From assembly GCF_041320595.1 (NCBI RefSeq), contig NZ_CP166625.1, forward strand, positions 3,470,001-3,534,000: DNA of 64,000 bases. The letters run 5' to 3'. Of the stretch, positions 16,628-24,987 are shown in pieces. Every line of letters starts with the position of its first letter. Within the stretch, counting starts at the first letter, position 1. Source of the DNA: Pleomorphomonas sp. PLEO (GTDB taxonomy: Bacteria > Pseudomonadota > Alphaproteobacteria > Rhizobiales > Pleomorphomonadaceae). The notes below the pieces were generated by a model. The model had not been told where the DNA came from. It saw nothing but the letters and a program-made list of their open reading frames with translations, and ran no database searches. A program made the translations under genes and the position numbers.

Positions 16628-17311
16628 TCAGAACGGAGCCACACGATCGTAAAGCTGGTGGAGCACGCCCGGCTGCTGCACTTCGGTCAGACGACCGCGG
16701 CCGCCATAGGAAATGCGCGCCTCGGCGATCTTCTCATAGGGCACGACGTTGTTGCCGGAGATATCGCGCTGGCGGACGATGCCCTGGATGTTGACGACCC
16801 GCATCTCGAAGTTGACGCGCATTTCCTGCGAGCCGGAGATGATCAGATTGCCGTTCGGCAGGACGCTGGTAACCACGGCGGCCAGGGTGACCTTGATCGC
16901 TTCCGAGCGCTCGACGGCGCCTTCGCCTTTCGATTTGGAGGTCGAATTGGCGCTGCCGTTGAGGCTGGCGTCCGAGCCCTCGCCATCGACGGAGAAGCCG
17001 AAGCCTGCGCCAAAGCCGGCGCTGGACACACGAGACCGTTCCGAGGAATTGTCGAGCGCGGCCTTGTCATTCATCTGGATCAGAACGGTGAGGACATCGC
17101 CGACCTGATGAGCGCGGGAATCGCGGAAAAGACCTTCCCCACCACGAATGTAGGTGGAGTTGGGGTCACGAAACATGGCCTGTTCTGGCGCCAACGCGTT
17201 GAGCGGCAGTGCCGCGCCAAGCCGCGACATGGTTGGTTCCGTATTGAGGTCGTTGGACGTATTGCAGCCGGCGAGCGTCAGGCCGGCAATGAGAAGCAGG
17301 GCGCGCTTCAA
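16628..17311 (-). CDS. flgH: Flagellar L-ring lipoprotein FlgH
   Basis: A 227-residue outer-membrane lipoprotein with a lipobox LAGC at residues 13-16, forming the L ring. The segment RDSRAHQVGDVLTVLIQMNDKAAL and the C-terminal RQRDISGNNVVPYEKIAEARISY are FlgH hallmarks. The only start that yields the signal peptide is TTG at 17311 (TTGAAGCGCGCC), overlapping the motE stop as TTGA and preceded by AAAGGAGAC. It is one of several TTG starts in this island. Confidence 0.94.
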   Translation of the reverse strand: MKRALLLIAGLTLAGCNTSNDLNTEPTMSRLGAALPLNALAPEQAMFRDPNSTYIRGGEGLFRDSRAHQVGDVLTVLIQMNDKAALDNSSERSRVSSAGFGAGFGFSVDGEGSDASLNGSANSTSKSKGEGAVERSEAIKVTLAAVVTSVLPNGNLIISGSQEMRVNFEMRVVNIQGIVRQRDISGNNVVPYEKIAEARISYGGRGRLTEVQQPGVLHQLYDRVAPF

Positions 17312-17874
17312 GGGGTGTCTCCTTTGGCGGACAGTTCGGTCATACCGGCGAGCGTGGTGGCGAGCTGGGAGGCGCGGGCGGGATCCATTTCGTTGAGAAT
17401 GGCGCTGGAGGCGCGCGCGTTGAGCCGCGCGAGCACGGCAGCGGCCATCTCGTCGTCAAGGGATGTGAGCTGGCCGGCGGCGGCCTCAGGACGCATCTTC
17501 GCGTAGATGGCGACGACATCGTCGCGTGCGGCGGCGAGGAAATCCTGACGCTTCTTGAGCCAGGCTTCATACTCGGCCCGCTTCGCCTCGAGGGCGGCAA
17601 TCCGCTCGGTGAGGCGCTTGTCGAGACCTTCCAGGGTCGATTTCTGCCAAGCGTAGCGGGCATCGGCGGCAACATCGCGAATATTGACGCAATATTGGCG
17701 CGCCTCTTCGGTCAGCGCGCGCATCTCCAGACCCGAGTGACTGGTCGCGTCGGTTTCAACCGGCGACACTGTCTTTGTTTCTGTCTCCATTGCCCGCGCG
17801 ATGACTGGGCAGAGCTGAACCGTCATGGCTGCTGCCACAAGGCGAAACAGAATGCGCCGTCGGATCGACGTCAT
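17308..17874 (-). CDS. motE: MotC chaperone MotE
   Basis: A 188-residue exported protein. An N-terminal signal peptide (ILFRLVAAAMTVQLCPVIARA) precedes a helical, coiled-coil body (about residues 75-125, KSTLEGLDKRLTERIAALEAKRAEYEAWLKK) and a C-terminal MgtE-N-like segment (AAAVLARLNARASSAILNEM). In Sinorhizobium, MotE is the periplasmic chaperone that protects MotC. It stands between flgI and flgH. The ATG at 17874 follows AAAGGG. Confidence 0.88.
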   Translation of the reverse strand: MTSIRRRILFRLVAAAMTVQLCPVIARAMETETKTVSPVETDATSHSGLEMRALTEEARQYCVNIRDVAADARYAWQKSTLEGLDKRLTERIAALEAKRAEYEAWLKKRQDFLAAARDDVVAIYAKMRPEAAAGQLTSLDDEMAAAVLARLNARASSAILNEMDPARASQLATTLAGMTELSAKGDTP

Positions 17875-17964
17875 GTCGATACCCTTTCAGTCCTTGATTT
17901 GATGTCTCGAAGGATCGCATCGCAGTCTTGCGCGGGGCTGGCCCCGTCGCCGGAAGCCCCATCC

Positions 17965-18082
17965 CAATTGGCGAAGATGCTGACGCATCCGCCAATTGAG
18001 ACATTGCCGATTTCTCATCTGCATCAAGGGCATGAGAAATCGGCAAGCGGAACACCAAGAGGCATGTTCAATGCCTCTTGGT
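17965..18082. repeat. Three consecutive hairpins between flgI and motE
   Basis: Three separate inverted repeats stand in line. ACCAAGAGGCAT/ATGCCTCTTGGT (18054-18082, 5-base loop) begins just after the flgI stop. TTGCCGATTTCTCAT/ATGAGAAATCGGCAA (18004-18046, 13-base loop) is a perfect 15-base stem. CAATTGGCG/CGCCAATTG (17965-17998) encloses a second stem, GATGC/GCATC. None is followed by a T run on the minus strand. They may stabilise mRNA ends or adjust transcription into motE. Confidence 0.8.
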
Positions 18083-18083
18083 A

Positions 18084-19421
18084 TTACTGCACCACCAGGT
18101 CCGCCTGGAGTGCGCCAGCAGTCTTCATCGCCTGGACGATGGCTATGACGCCGGTCGGCTTGAGGCCGATCTGGTTGAGACCGCGAACGAGCGTCTGCAG
18201 GTCGGTGCCGCCGATGATGGCGAGGTTGCCGCCGCTCTCGCTGGCATCCACCATGGTACGCGGCAGGACCACCGTCTCACCGTCGGAGAAGGGAGCCGGC
18301 TGTGAGGCTACCGGTGTCTCGGTGACACGGATGCTGAGGTTGCCATGAGTGATGGCCACGGTTGAAATGCGCACGTCGGCGCCCATCACGACCGTACCCG
18401 AACGTTCGTCGATGACGACGCGCGCCGGCGTGTCCGGCCGCACCGGCAAACCTTCGATCTCGGCAATGAATCGAGCCGCCGACATGCCGCGAGGTTTGAT
18501 GAGCGCGACGGTGCGATAGTCGCGTTCCTCGGCGACGGCGGCGCCGTAGCGGCGGCGGCTATAGGCATTGATCGCGTCGGTGATGCGGATAGCCGTGCGA
18601 AAGTCCGGGTTGCGCAACTTGAAGGTCAATGCGCCGAGACCATCCAGGCTGGTCTGAAGTTCATGTTCGACCAACGCGCCGTTGGGGATACGGCCGGCGG
18701 TAGGGGTGCCCTTTTGCACGCTCTCCGCCATGCCGGCAGCGCTGTAGCCGGTGACGGCGATCGGCCCCTGCGCCACGGCGTAGACCTCGCCGTCGGCACC
18801 GGCCAACTGGGTGATGACCAGAGTGCCGCCCTGCAGCGAGCTGGCATCGCCGAGCGAGGCGACGTTGACGTCGATGCGCGACCCGGCGCCGGCAAAGGCC
18901 GGTAGTTCGGCGGTAACGATCACCGCTGCGACGTTGCGCGTACGGAGCGCGCTATCGCGCACATTGACGCCGAGCCGCTCCAGCATCGATTGCAACGATT
19001 GCTCGGAGAAGGCGGCGTTGCGCAACGTATCGCCTGTGGCCTGCAGGCCGACGACGAGGCCGTAGCCAACGAGTTGGTTTTCGCGGACGCCTTCGACGGC
19101 GGCGATATCCTTGATGCGCACGTCGCCGGGGGCGAGCGCGTGTACCATCGGATCCGGCGTGTCGGGGGCTCTCGGTTCCGGTCCGCTTCGCGGCATGATC
19201 GGTGCGACGGCAGGTGGCGGCGGCAAAGGCGAAGTTGGTGCCATGTCGGCGGCGAGCAGCGTCGATCCGTCTCTTTCGACAAAGGCCAAGGGACTATCGA
19301 CAACACTGACCACTTCGCCGGTCTGTGGATCCAGGGTGATCGGCATCCGCGGGCTATCCTGGGCGGAGGCTGGCTGGAGGGCGAAGAAGCCGACGGCGAG
19401 GCCGGCGAAAAGGGCGCGCAT
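18084..19421 (-). CDS. flgI: Flagellar P-ring protein FlgI, with an extended N-terminus
   Basis: A 445-residue exported P-ring protein. A signal peptide (ending ASA at about residue 20) is followed by about 80 extra residues, rich in proline from 62 to 90, before the usual start of mature FlgI, VRIKDIAAVEGVRENQLVGYGLVVGLQATGD. The rest is standard, ending with a glycine/leucine-rich C-terminus and QIGLKPTGVIAIVQAMKTAGAL. Mature FlgI is normally about 345 residues, so the insertion is real extra length, not a start error, because the signal peptide precedes it. Its ATG overlaps the flgA stop as TGATG. Confidence 0.95.
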   Translation of the reverse strand: MRALFAGLAVGFFALQPASAQDSPRMPITLDPQTGEVVSVVDSPLAFVERDGSTLLAADMAPTSPLPPPPAVAPIMPRSGPEPRAPDTPDPMVHALAPGDVRIKDIAAVEGVRENQLVGYGLVVGLQATGDTLRNAAFSEQSLQSMLERLGVNVRDSALRTRNVAAVIVTAELPAFAGAGSRIDVNVASLGDASSLQGGTLVITQLAGADGEVYAVAQGPIAVTGYSAAGMAESVQKGTPTAGRIPNGALVEHELQTSLDGLGALTFKLRNPDFRTAIRITDAINAYSRRRYGAAVAEERDYRTVALIKPRGMSAARFIAEIEGLPVRPDTPARVVIDERSGTVVMGADVRISTVAITHGNLSIRVTETPVASQPAPFSDGETVVLPRTMVDASESGGNLAIIGGTDLQTLVRGLNQIGLKPTGVIAIVQAMKTAGALQADLVVQ

Positions 19422-19879
19422 CAGCTTTTTCCTACGACGATGCTGCCGTCGGCCTGGACGACGCCGACGATGATGGTGCCGGATTCCGTATTGCGGACAC
19501 GGATCACCTCGCCGGCGCTACCGGACTGCATCGGCTCGGCGTAAGTGATGATGGTGAGGCCGCCCTCCGTGAAGACGAGGCGCACCGGCACACCGCGCCG
19601 CACCAACTGCGGATTTTCCACGGCGTTGATGGTGATCGGCTGTCCAGGTAGCAACGTTCGTCGCGCCACCTTGCCGACTAGCATTTCGCGCCCGGCGACG
19701 ACGGCTTCGAGAGAGGCGCGCGTCAAGCGGAAGCGGCGATCCGTCAGCATTTCATCGGTGATGGGATCGCCGGGGTAGATGGTGATACCCGGCACCGGCA
19801 AGGTCGACACCATCTGGGCGCCGGCCGGCAGGGCAATGGCGAAAAATGCAAGTGTGGCAAGCAGCAGCAGGCGTTTCAT
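19421..19879 (-). CDS. flgA: P-ring assembly chaperone FlgA
   Basis: A 152-residue periplasmic protein with a signal peptide (MKRLLLLATLAFFAIALPAGA). The SAF-like domain shows PGDPITDEMLTDRRFRL, the GREMLVGKVARRTLLPGQPI motif typical of FlgA, and the C-terminal IRVRNTESGTIIVGVVQADGS. FlgA escorts FlgI subunits through P-ring assembly, consistent with its place directly upstream of flgI. It is short relative to enteric FlgA (about 220), the normal rhizobial form. Confidence 0.93.
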   Translation of the reverse strand: MKRLLLLATLAFFAIALPAGAQMVSTLPVPGITIYPGDPITDEMLTDRRFRLTRASLEAVVAGREMLVGKVARRTLLPGQPITINAVENPQLVRRGVPVRLVFTEGGLTIITYAEPMQSGSAGEVIRVRNTESGTIIVGVVQADGSIVVGKS

Positions 19880-19897
19880 GGAAAGGCCTTTCCGGCG

Positions 19898-20686
19898 TCA
19901 GCGCAACCCGTTCGAGACGGTGCCGGCCATCGAGTCGGCTGCCTGGATAACCTTGGAGTTCATCTCGTAGGCGCGCTGCGCCGAGATGAGCTCAGTAATC
20001 TCGGAAACGGGATCGACGTTGGACGCTTCAAGATATTTCTGGCGGATCTTGCCAAAACCTTGATCGGTAGGAACACCGGCAACCGGTGTGCCGGAGGCGA
20101 GAGTCTCCCGGTAGAGATTGCCGCCAATCGGTTCCAGTCCGACGTCGTTGGTGAAGTTGGCAAGGGACAGCTGGCCGAGCGACTGGGGTGCTGTCTGTCC
20201 GGGGACAGTGGCGAAAATCTCGCCGGATTCGTTGACGGTCAGGTCGGTGGCGTCCGTCGGCACCATGATCGGCGGCTGCACGGCATAGCCATCGAGCGTG
20301 ACGAGCTGGCCGTCGGCGTTCTTGTTGAAGGCGCCGGCGCGCGTATAGAGAGTTTCGCCATTCGGCCCGTCGACCTGGAACCAGCCGCGGCCATCGATGG
20401 CCATGTCATAGGTATTGCCGGTGAGCGTCAGGCCACCTTGTAGATGCAGGTTGCGGATGGCGGCGGCGCGGACGCCGAGCCCTTGCCGCACGCCCTCGGG
20501 GATCACCGACTGGCCGCCCTGATTGGGCACGCCCTGCATGCGCTGCGTCTGGTAGAGCAGGTCGGTGAATTCGGCGCGTGACCGTTTGAACGCGGTCGTG
20601 TTGATGTTGGCGATGTTGTTGGCGATGACTTCGACGTTGAGCTGCTGGGCGGTCATGCCGGTGGCGGCGATGGCGAGCGCTTTCAT
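19898..20686 (-). CDS. flgG: Flagellar distal rod protein FlgG
   Basis: A 262-residue axial protein of normal FlgG length. The N-terminal rod motif [25 protein letters not shown], the segment [22 protein letters not shown] and the C-terminal [30 protein letters not shown] are diagnostic. FlgG forms the distal rod through the periplasm. It is cotranscribed with flgB, flgC, fliE, flgA and flgI. Confidence 0.96.
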   Translation of the reverse strand: MKALAIAATGMTAQQLNVEVIANNIANINTTAFKRSRAEFTDLLYQTQRMQGVPNQGGQSVIPEGVRQGLGVRAAAIRNLHLQGGLTLTGNTYDMAIDGRGWFQVDGPNGETLYTRAGAFNKNADGQLVTLDGYAVQPPIMVPTDATDLTVNESGEIFATVPGQTAPQSLGQLSLANFTNDVGLEPIGGNLYRETLASGTPVAGVPTDQGFGKIRQKYLEASNVDPVSEITELISAQRAYEMNSKVIQAADSMAGTVSNGLR

Positions 20687-20696
20687 GTTGGGCTCC

Positions 20697-21029
20697 TCAA
20701 ATGGCCATGCGGCCGATTTCCTGGTAGGCGGACACGACCTTGTCGCGGACGGCGAGGGCGGTTTGCAGCGACTTCTCGGCGGTCATCACTGCCTCGACGA
20801 CCTGCTGCACGCTCATCTTGCCTTCCATGCCGGCGATCGAGGCCGCTTCGCCGGCCTTGAGATCGGAGATCGCCGAACCGGAGACCTGGGCAAGCACATC
20901 GGTGAAATTGACCGGAGCGGCGGCGGCGGACGTTGCGGCGGCAGGCGCAGCGGTGCGAATGGCCGAAGTGGCGGTTGGTGGCGACAGCCGGTCGAGGTTG
21001 AAATCGAGCGAGGAGATGGGGTTCAGCAT
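20697..21029 (-). CDS. fliE: Flagellar hook-basal body adaptor FliE
   Basis: A 110-residue protein linking the MS ring to the rod. After an Ala/Thr/Pro-rich N-terminus comes the FliE core [25 protein letters not shown], then [32 protein letters not shown]. The ATG at 21029 overlaps the flgC stop as TGATG; a GTG one codon earlier is possible. Confidence 0.95.
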   Translation of the reverse strand: MLNPISSLDFNLDRLSPPTATSAIRTAAPAAATSAAAAPVNFTDVLAQVSGSAISDLKAGEAASIAGMEGKMSVQQVVEAVMTAEKSLQTALAVRDKVVSAYQEIGRMAI

Positions 21030-21445
21030 CACGAGTTCCTCAGGAGATCGATGTTCATGGTCAGCATCGAGCGGGCCTGGGTGATTGCCTCGACGTTGGC
21101 CGAATAGGATCGGTTGGCCTGGCGAAGATCGCTAAGCTCGATGAGCACGTTGACGTTCGGCATCTTGACGTTGCCGTTGGCGTCCGCTGCGGGGTTGCCA
21201 GGATCGTGCTTCACATCGAAGGGACTTCGATCGGCACCTATGTCTTTGACGATGACGTTCGGCGTTCCCATGGCGCGGTCCATTTCCTCGGCAAAAGTCA
21301 CCGTCTTGCGGCGGTAAGGATCTGCTCCGGGGGTACGGCCGGTCGACTGAGCGTTGGCGAGGTTTTCGGAGACGACACGCATGCGCGTCGACTGGGCCTG
21401 CATGCCGGATCCGGAGATTTTGAGGGCGGCGGTCAGCTGATCCAT
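21029..21445 (-). CDS. flgC: Flagellar proximal rod protein FlgC
   Basis: A 138-residue rod protein. [27 protein letters not shown] at the N-terminus and a C-terminal [25 protein letters not shown] match FlgC. It is exported without a cleaved signal peptide through the flagellar export apparatus. It lies 4 bases after flgB and overlaps fliE. Confidence 0.96.
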   Translation of the reverse strand: MDQLTAALKISGSGMQAQSTRMRVVSENLANAQSTGRTPGADPYRRKTVTFAEEMDRAMGTPNVIVKDIGADRSPFDVKHDPGNPAADANGNVKMPNVNVLIELSDLRQANRSYSANVEAITQARSMLTMNIDLLRNS

Positions 21446-21449
21446 CGGG

Positions 21450-21830
21450 TCAACCCTTCACGGCGGAGGTCAGCATGCGACCGAAGGCGGCGACGATGCT
21501 GCGATTGAGGGAGAAGCTGGTGTGAATGTCGCCGGCCTTGATCATTTCCTGCTCAAGGCTGACCGAGTTGCCCGAGTGGCTTGTTTCCCAGGCTTTCTCG
21601 CGGCGGACATCCGCCGTGGCGGCATCGAGGCCCGAGGGTGCCATATGCCCCGGGTTGGTCGCCGCGAGTTCAAGTCGGGTCTGGGAAAAGACCTCGCTGA
21701 ACGGCTCGACATCGACGGCGCTATATTTCGGCGTGTCGGCGTTGGCTACGTTCTGCGCGACGGTCGCCTGACGGACGGACAGCCAGTCGGCTTGCCGGGA
21801 GGCGAGAGAAAAGAGATGGATGGGCTGCAA
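21450..21830 (-). CDS. flgB: Flagellar proximal rod protein FlgB
   Basis: A 126-residue rod protein beginning [21 protein letters not shown], followed by the conserved [13 protein letters not shown] and a C-terminal [15 protein letters not shown]. The only start compatible with the family is TTG at 21830, with GGAGGG six bases upstream. That ribosome site lies inside the 3' arm of a hairpin (21834-21860). It is the first rod gene of the flgBC-fliE-flgGAI block. Confidence 0.93.
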   Translation of the reverse strand: MQPIHLFSLASRQADWLSVRQATVAQNVANADTPKYSAVDVEPFSEVFSQTRLELAATNPGHMAPSGLDAATADVRREKAWETSHSGNSVSLEQEMIKAGDIHTSFSLNRSIVAAFGRMLTSAVKG

Positions 21831-21833
21831 GAC

Positions 21834-21860
21834 GATCCCTCCGAGTGTTCGGGAGGGATC
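21834..21860 (-). promoter_or_regulatory. Hairpin covering the flgB ribosome-binding site
   Basis: GATCCCTCC and GGAGGGATC, nine bases each with a nine-base loop, end three bases before the flgB TTG start. The 3' arm on the mRNA contains the whole GGAGGG Shine-Dalgarno, so folding would hide it. No T run follows, which argues against a simple terminator. Confidence 0.6.
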
Positions 21861-21911
21861 ATGGAGCGCAAATCTTGCCCGAGGCTGGCCTCACCGGCTC
21901 AGCCTTGTCCG

Positions 21912-22343
21912 TCAGTTGATCGGAACGAGACGAGCGTCGGCGATGGCGTCGACGAGACGACGCGTGTTTTCTTCCGGATCGCCGGAGGAGCCGGAAACCG
22001 CGAAATAATGGATCTCGACGCCCGCGTTCAGCGGCCCCAAAATCAGGCTGAAAAACACCGTCACGCCCTGGTTCTGGAATTCCATGTCGAGCGTCACCGT
22101 GGTCGGCCCAGACCAATCGGTATCGATGGCGGCACGCCAGCCATAGCGCAGTGTGTCAGGTTTGAAAAAGAGTTCGACCGAGGAAGCAACGAGGTCGTCG
22201 AGATTGCCATGCTTCTCGAGCTGGATATAGACGACCAGATTGACGATATCGATCAGGCGCAGTTCGGCTGCGACGTCCTTGACGCCTTCGGCGATCGCCT
22301 TTTCCCGGGCGAGTGAGCGATGGTCGTTTCGAGTATCCGTCAT
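21912..22343 (-). CDS. Conserved-position hypothetical protein between flhB and flgB
   Basis: A 143-residue soluble protein that I do not recognise. A helical N-terminal part (LAREKAIAEGVKDVAAELRLIDIVNLVVYIQLEKHGN) is followed by a predicted beta-rich domain with several hydrophobic strands (VTLDMEFQNQGVTVFFSLIL, VEIHYFAVSG) and a final helix (NTRRLVDAIADARLV). No signal peptide or clear membrane helix is seen. Its ATG overlaps the flhB stop as ATGA, so it is translationally tied to flhB. I believe rhizobial flagellar clusters carry similar uncharacterised genes, but I cannot verify this here. Confidence 0.75.
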   Translation of the reverse strand: MTDTRNDHRSLAREKAIAEGVKDVAAELRLIDIVNLVVYIQLEKHGNLDDLVASSVELFFKPDTLRYGWRAAIDTDWSGPTTVTLDMEFQNQGVTVFFSLILGPLNAGVEIHYFAVSGSSGDPEENTRRLVDAIADARLVPIN

Positions 22344-23440
22344 GAGTGGCCGTGGATGATGGCAGGCAGGTGACTATCGGAAGACCGTGCCTGAAGCAGA
22401 TAGATGACTTCCGCGACGGCCCGGTAGAACTCGACGGGGATCATCTGGTCGAGCTCGACCTTACCGTACATCGCCCTGGTTAGCAATTTATCCTCAACCA
22501 CCGGAATTCCGTTCTCTTCGGCAATCTCGCGGATTTTGAGGGCCACGAGGTCCTGCCCCTTGGCGAGTACCACCGGCGCGCCGCCTTCCTCGTAGACGTA
22601 GCGCAAAGCAATGGCATAGTGGGTGGGGTTGGCTAGGACCAGCGTGGCCTGCGGTACGCTGGCCATCATGCGATGGCGAATGCGGTCCCGGGCCAGCGAA
22701 CGCATCCGGGCTTTGACCATCGGGTCGCCTTCGGTATTCTTGAACTCGTCCTTCACCTCCTGCTTGGTCATGCGCAGGTTGCGCCGCCACTGCAGGCGAG
22801 CCCAGACCAGATCGGCGGCCACCAGCAGCACCGTGGCGATGCAGACGGCGGAAAGCAAGTGGATGGCGATGCCGACGGTGGAGTCGACGAGGGTGCCGGG
22901 GTCGGAGAACATGGCGTTCACCATCCGATGCTGTTCGGTTTTGAGGATGATCGAAACCACAAGGGCCGTCGCAGCGAACTTGAACAGTGCCTTGCCGAAT
23001 TCGACGAAGCTTTGCAGGCCGAAGACACGTTTCCAGCCCTTGGCGATCGACACCCGACTGAGCTCGGGTTTGATGCGGTCGAACACCACCTGAGGTACGT
23101 TCTGAACAAAGGACCCAGCCAGCCCCGCGACGGCGAAGATAATGATGGCCGGCACCAGAAAGCGACCCATCTCGAGACCGATGGCGTCGAGCAGCAGAAC
23201 GGCATCCTGGCCTTGTTCAAGGCGGACGTCTCCGGGGTTGTCGAGGAAGCCGCGAAGGGTCACCGCCAGGCGGGCAGTACCACTGCCGATCACCCAGATC
23301 ATGACGATCAGGGTGGCACCGAGGGAGAACAGCATGGGCAGCTCGCGCGAGGTTGCGATATTGCCCTTTTCGATGGCGTCCTGCGTCTTCTTTGGGGTGG
23401 CTTCCTCGGTTTTACTGTCTTGATCCGGCTCGTCGCTCAT
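22340..23440 (-). CDS. flhB: Flagellar export switch protein FlhB
   Basis: A 366-residue inner-membrane protein. It has the N-terminal KTEEATPKKTQDAIEKGNIATSRE, four membrane helices (between about 35 and 210) and a cytoplasmic domain with the autocleavage motif NPTH at about 271-274 in VLANPTHYAIALRY. FlhB sets export specificity and responds to FliK at hook completion. It lies directly after fliG and overlaps the hypothetical gene by four bases. Confidence 0.96.
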   Translation of the reverse strand: MSDEPDQDSKTEEATPKKTQDAIEKGNIATSRELPMLFSLGATLIVMIWVIGSGTARLAVTLRGFLDNPGDVRLEQGQDAVLLLDAIGLEMGRFLVPAIIIFAVAGLAGSFVQNVPQVVFDRIKPELSRVSIAKGWKRVFGLQSFVEFGKALFKFAATALVVSIILKTEQHRMVNAMFSDPGTLVDSTVGIAIHLLSAVCIATVLLVAADLVWARLQWRRNLRMTKQEVKDEFKNTEGDPMVKARMRSLARDRIRHRMMASVPQATLVLANPTHYAIALRYVYEEGGAPVVLAKGQDLVALKIREIAEENGIPVVEDKLLTRAMYGKVELDQMIPVEFYRAVAEVIYLLQARSSDSHLPAIIHGHS

Positions 23441-23448
23441 GGCGCACC

Positions 23449-24480
23449 TCAGCGCACGTAGGTGTCGTCATCCTGGTCGGAATTGAGCTCGATCTCGCCG
23501 CGACCGGCCATGTCCAAGGCGAGGTCGGCGATCACCCGACGCGCTTCGAGCACATCGCGCTGCGGCGATGGTTCGCTCGTCGACAGTTCATTCTCGACGA
23601 TACGGCGCGCGCGCGTGGCCAGCGACGACAGGATGGCGTCGCGGAAGTCGAGGTCGGTACCCTTAAGGGCGAGAACCACCCGTTCGGTCGGGATCTGATC
23701 AAAGATCGCCTGACGGGCACGCGGTGCCAGGTTGATGATGTCGTCGAAGGTGAAGAGCAGCCCTTTCAGCATCTCCGCCGATTCCGGCTTCACTTTCTTG
23801 ATGCCTTCGAGAGCGTCTTCCATGTCCTGCCGCTCCATCTTGTTCAGGATATCGGCCATCCGGGCATGTGTGTCGGCGCCCATGTTGCGCGAGAAGTTCA
23901 GCATGAAGTCCTCGTGCAGCGTGCGCTCGGCGATCGCCACAGTGTCTTCGACGATCGGCTTGAGATTCAGCATGCGGCGCATCAGTTCGTGGCGCAGCGG
24001 CGGCGGCAGGTGGCTCATGGTGCGGGCGGCGAAGGTCGGACGCACCTTGGACAGGATGAGCGCTGCCGTCTGCGGGTGCTCTTTTTGGAGATAATTGGCG
24101 AAGATCGCCTCGGAAACCGAGGATATCCGGTCCCAGATGGAACGGTTGGCGTAACCGAGCACGTCCGACATGATGTCGGACACCTGATCGGGCGGCAGGA
24201 TCCCGGTCAGCATCTTTTCGACGTCGCTGACGGTTCCGAGCAGGTTGCCGCCCGTGAAGCGCGTGGCAAACTCCTCGACGATGTCGGAAATCTGCTTGGC
24301 CGACACGGCGCCGAGGTCGGCGATCGAGCGGGTAACCTGCTTGATCTCGCCGGTGTCGAAATGGGAGAGCAAGCGACCCGACAGAGGCTGGCCGAGTGCC
24401 AGCAGCAAGACCGCTGCCTTGTCGGGACCCTGAAGGGCGCGGTTGCTCTTGTTCTTTTTCGCCGTAGCCGAGGCTGCCAT
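23449..24480 (-). CDS. fliG: Flagellar motor switch protein FliG
   Basis: A 343-residue C-ring protein. It contains KAAVLLLALGQPLSGRLLSHFD in the N-terminal FliF-binding domain, the middle EHPQTAALILSKVRPTFAARTMSHLPP segment and a C-terminal torque helix region (LLFTFDDIINLAPRARQAIFDQI). FliG couples stator force to the MS ring and switches direction with FliM and FliN. The ATG at 24480 with GGGAG upstream was preferred over a TTG at 24501 that would overlap the fliN stop. Confidence 0.95.
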   Translation of the reverse strand: MAASATAKKNKSNRALQGPDKAAVLLLALGQPLSGRLLSHFDTGEIKQVTRSIADLGAVSAKQISDIVEEFATRFTGGNLLGTVSDVEKMLTGILPPDQVSDIMSDVLGYANRSIWDRISSVSEAIFANYLQKEHPQTAALILSKVRPTFAARTMSHLPPPLRHELMRRMLNLKPIVEDTVAIAERTLHEDFMLNFSRNMGADTHARMADILNKMERQDMEDALEGIKKVKPESAEMLKGLLFTFDDIINLAPRARQAIFDQIPTERVVLALKGTDLDFRDAILSSLATRARRIVENELSTSEPSPQRDVLEARRVIADLALDMAGRGEIELNSDQDDDTYVR

Positions 24481-24497
24481 GATCTCCCGTCCGCCGT

Positions 24498-24944
24498 TCA
24501 AGCGTTGGAGGCGTTGCCGCCGACGATCTCGGTGAGCGAGATGCCGAAGCGTGAGGTGTCGTCCTCGACCACCACCACCTCGCCGCGAGCGACGGTGCGG
24601 CCGTTGACCACGACATCGACCGGTTCGCCGACGCGATGGTCGAGCGGAATAGCCGAGCCGCGCCGGAGCTTCATCAGGTTGGCAACCGGCATGATCGCCG
24701 AGCCGAGAACCACCTGGATAGTGACGGGAATGCGCATCACCGCCTCGAGATTGCGAACGGCGCCGAAACTGTCCTCCAGGCTGGGGCCAGTTTCTTCCGG
24801 CGGCTCGTCGCTGGTGTCGAGGCTCGCAATCGTCTCGACGGCGACCGCTTCCAGAACGTCTCCGGCCGGCGTGGGCTGAGAGGAACCGTCCATCTCGGCC
24901 ATGATCTCGTCGATGTCGCGCTGGGTCTTGGTACTGCGTGCCAT
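24498..24944 (-). CDS. fliN: Flagellar motor switch protein FliN
   Basis: A 148-residue C-ring protein. The C-terminal SpoA-like domain (about 65-140) has MRIPVTIQVVLGSAIMPVANLM, then LDHRVGEPVDVVVNGRTVARGEVVVVEDDTSRFGISLTEI, typical of FliN. The N-terminus carries TQRDIDEIMAEM (residues 7-18), similar to the EIDALL-type peptide that in other bacteria sits at the start of FliM and binds CheY-P. An acidic linker follows. It lies between the DUF6468-like gene and fliG. Confidence 0.94.
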   Translation of the reverse strand: MARSTKTQRDIDEIMAEMDGSSQPTPAGDVLEAVAVETIASLDTSDEPPEETGPSLEDSFGAVRNLEAVMRIPVTIQVVLGSAIMPVANLMKLRRGSAIPLDHRVGEPVDVVVNGRTVARGEVVVVEDDTSRFGISLTEIVGGNASNA

Positions 24945-24987
24945 GATCCTATCCTTTTCCTGGAATTTTCGTGGGACGTGGCTGCGA

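Noticed and set aside
23353-24879. A 508-codon plus-strand frame opposite flhB, fliG and fliN
   Set aside because: Antisense to recognised flagellar genes; His- and Gly-rich composition is a frame artefact.
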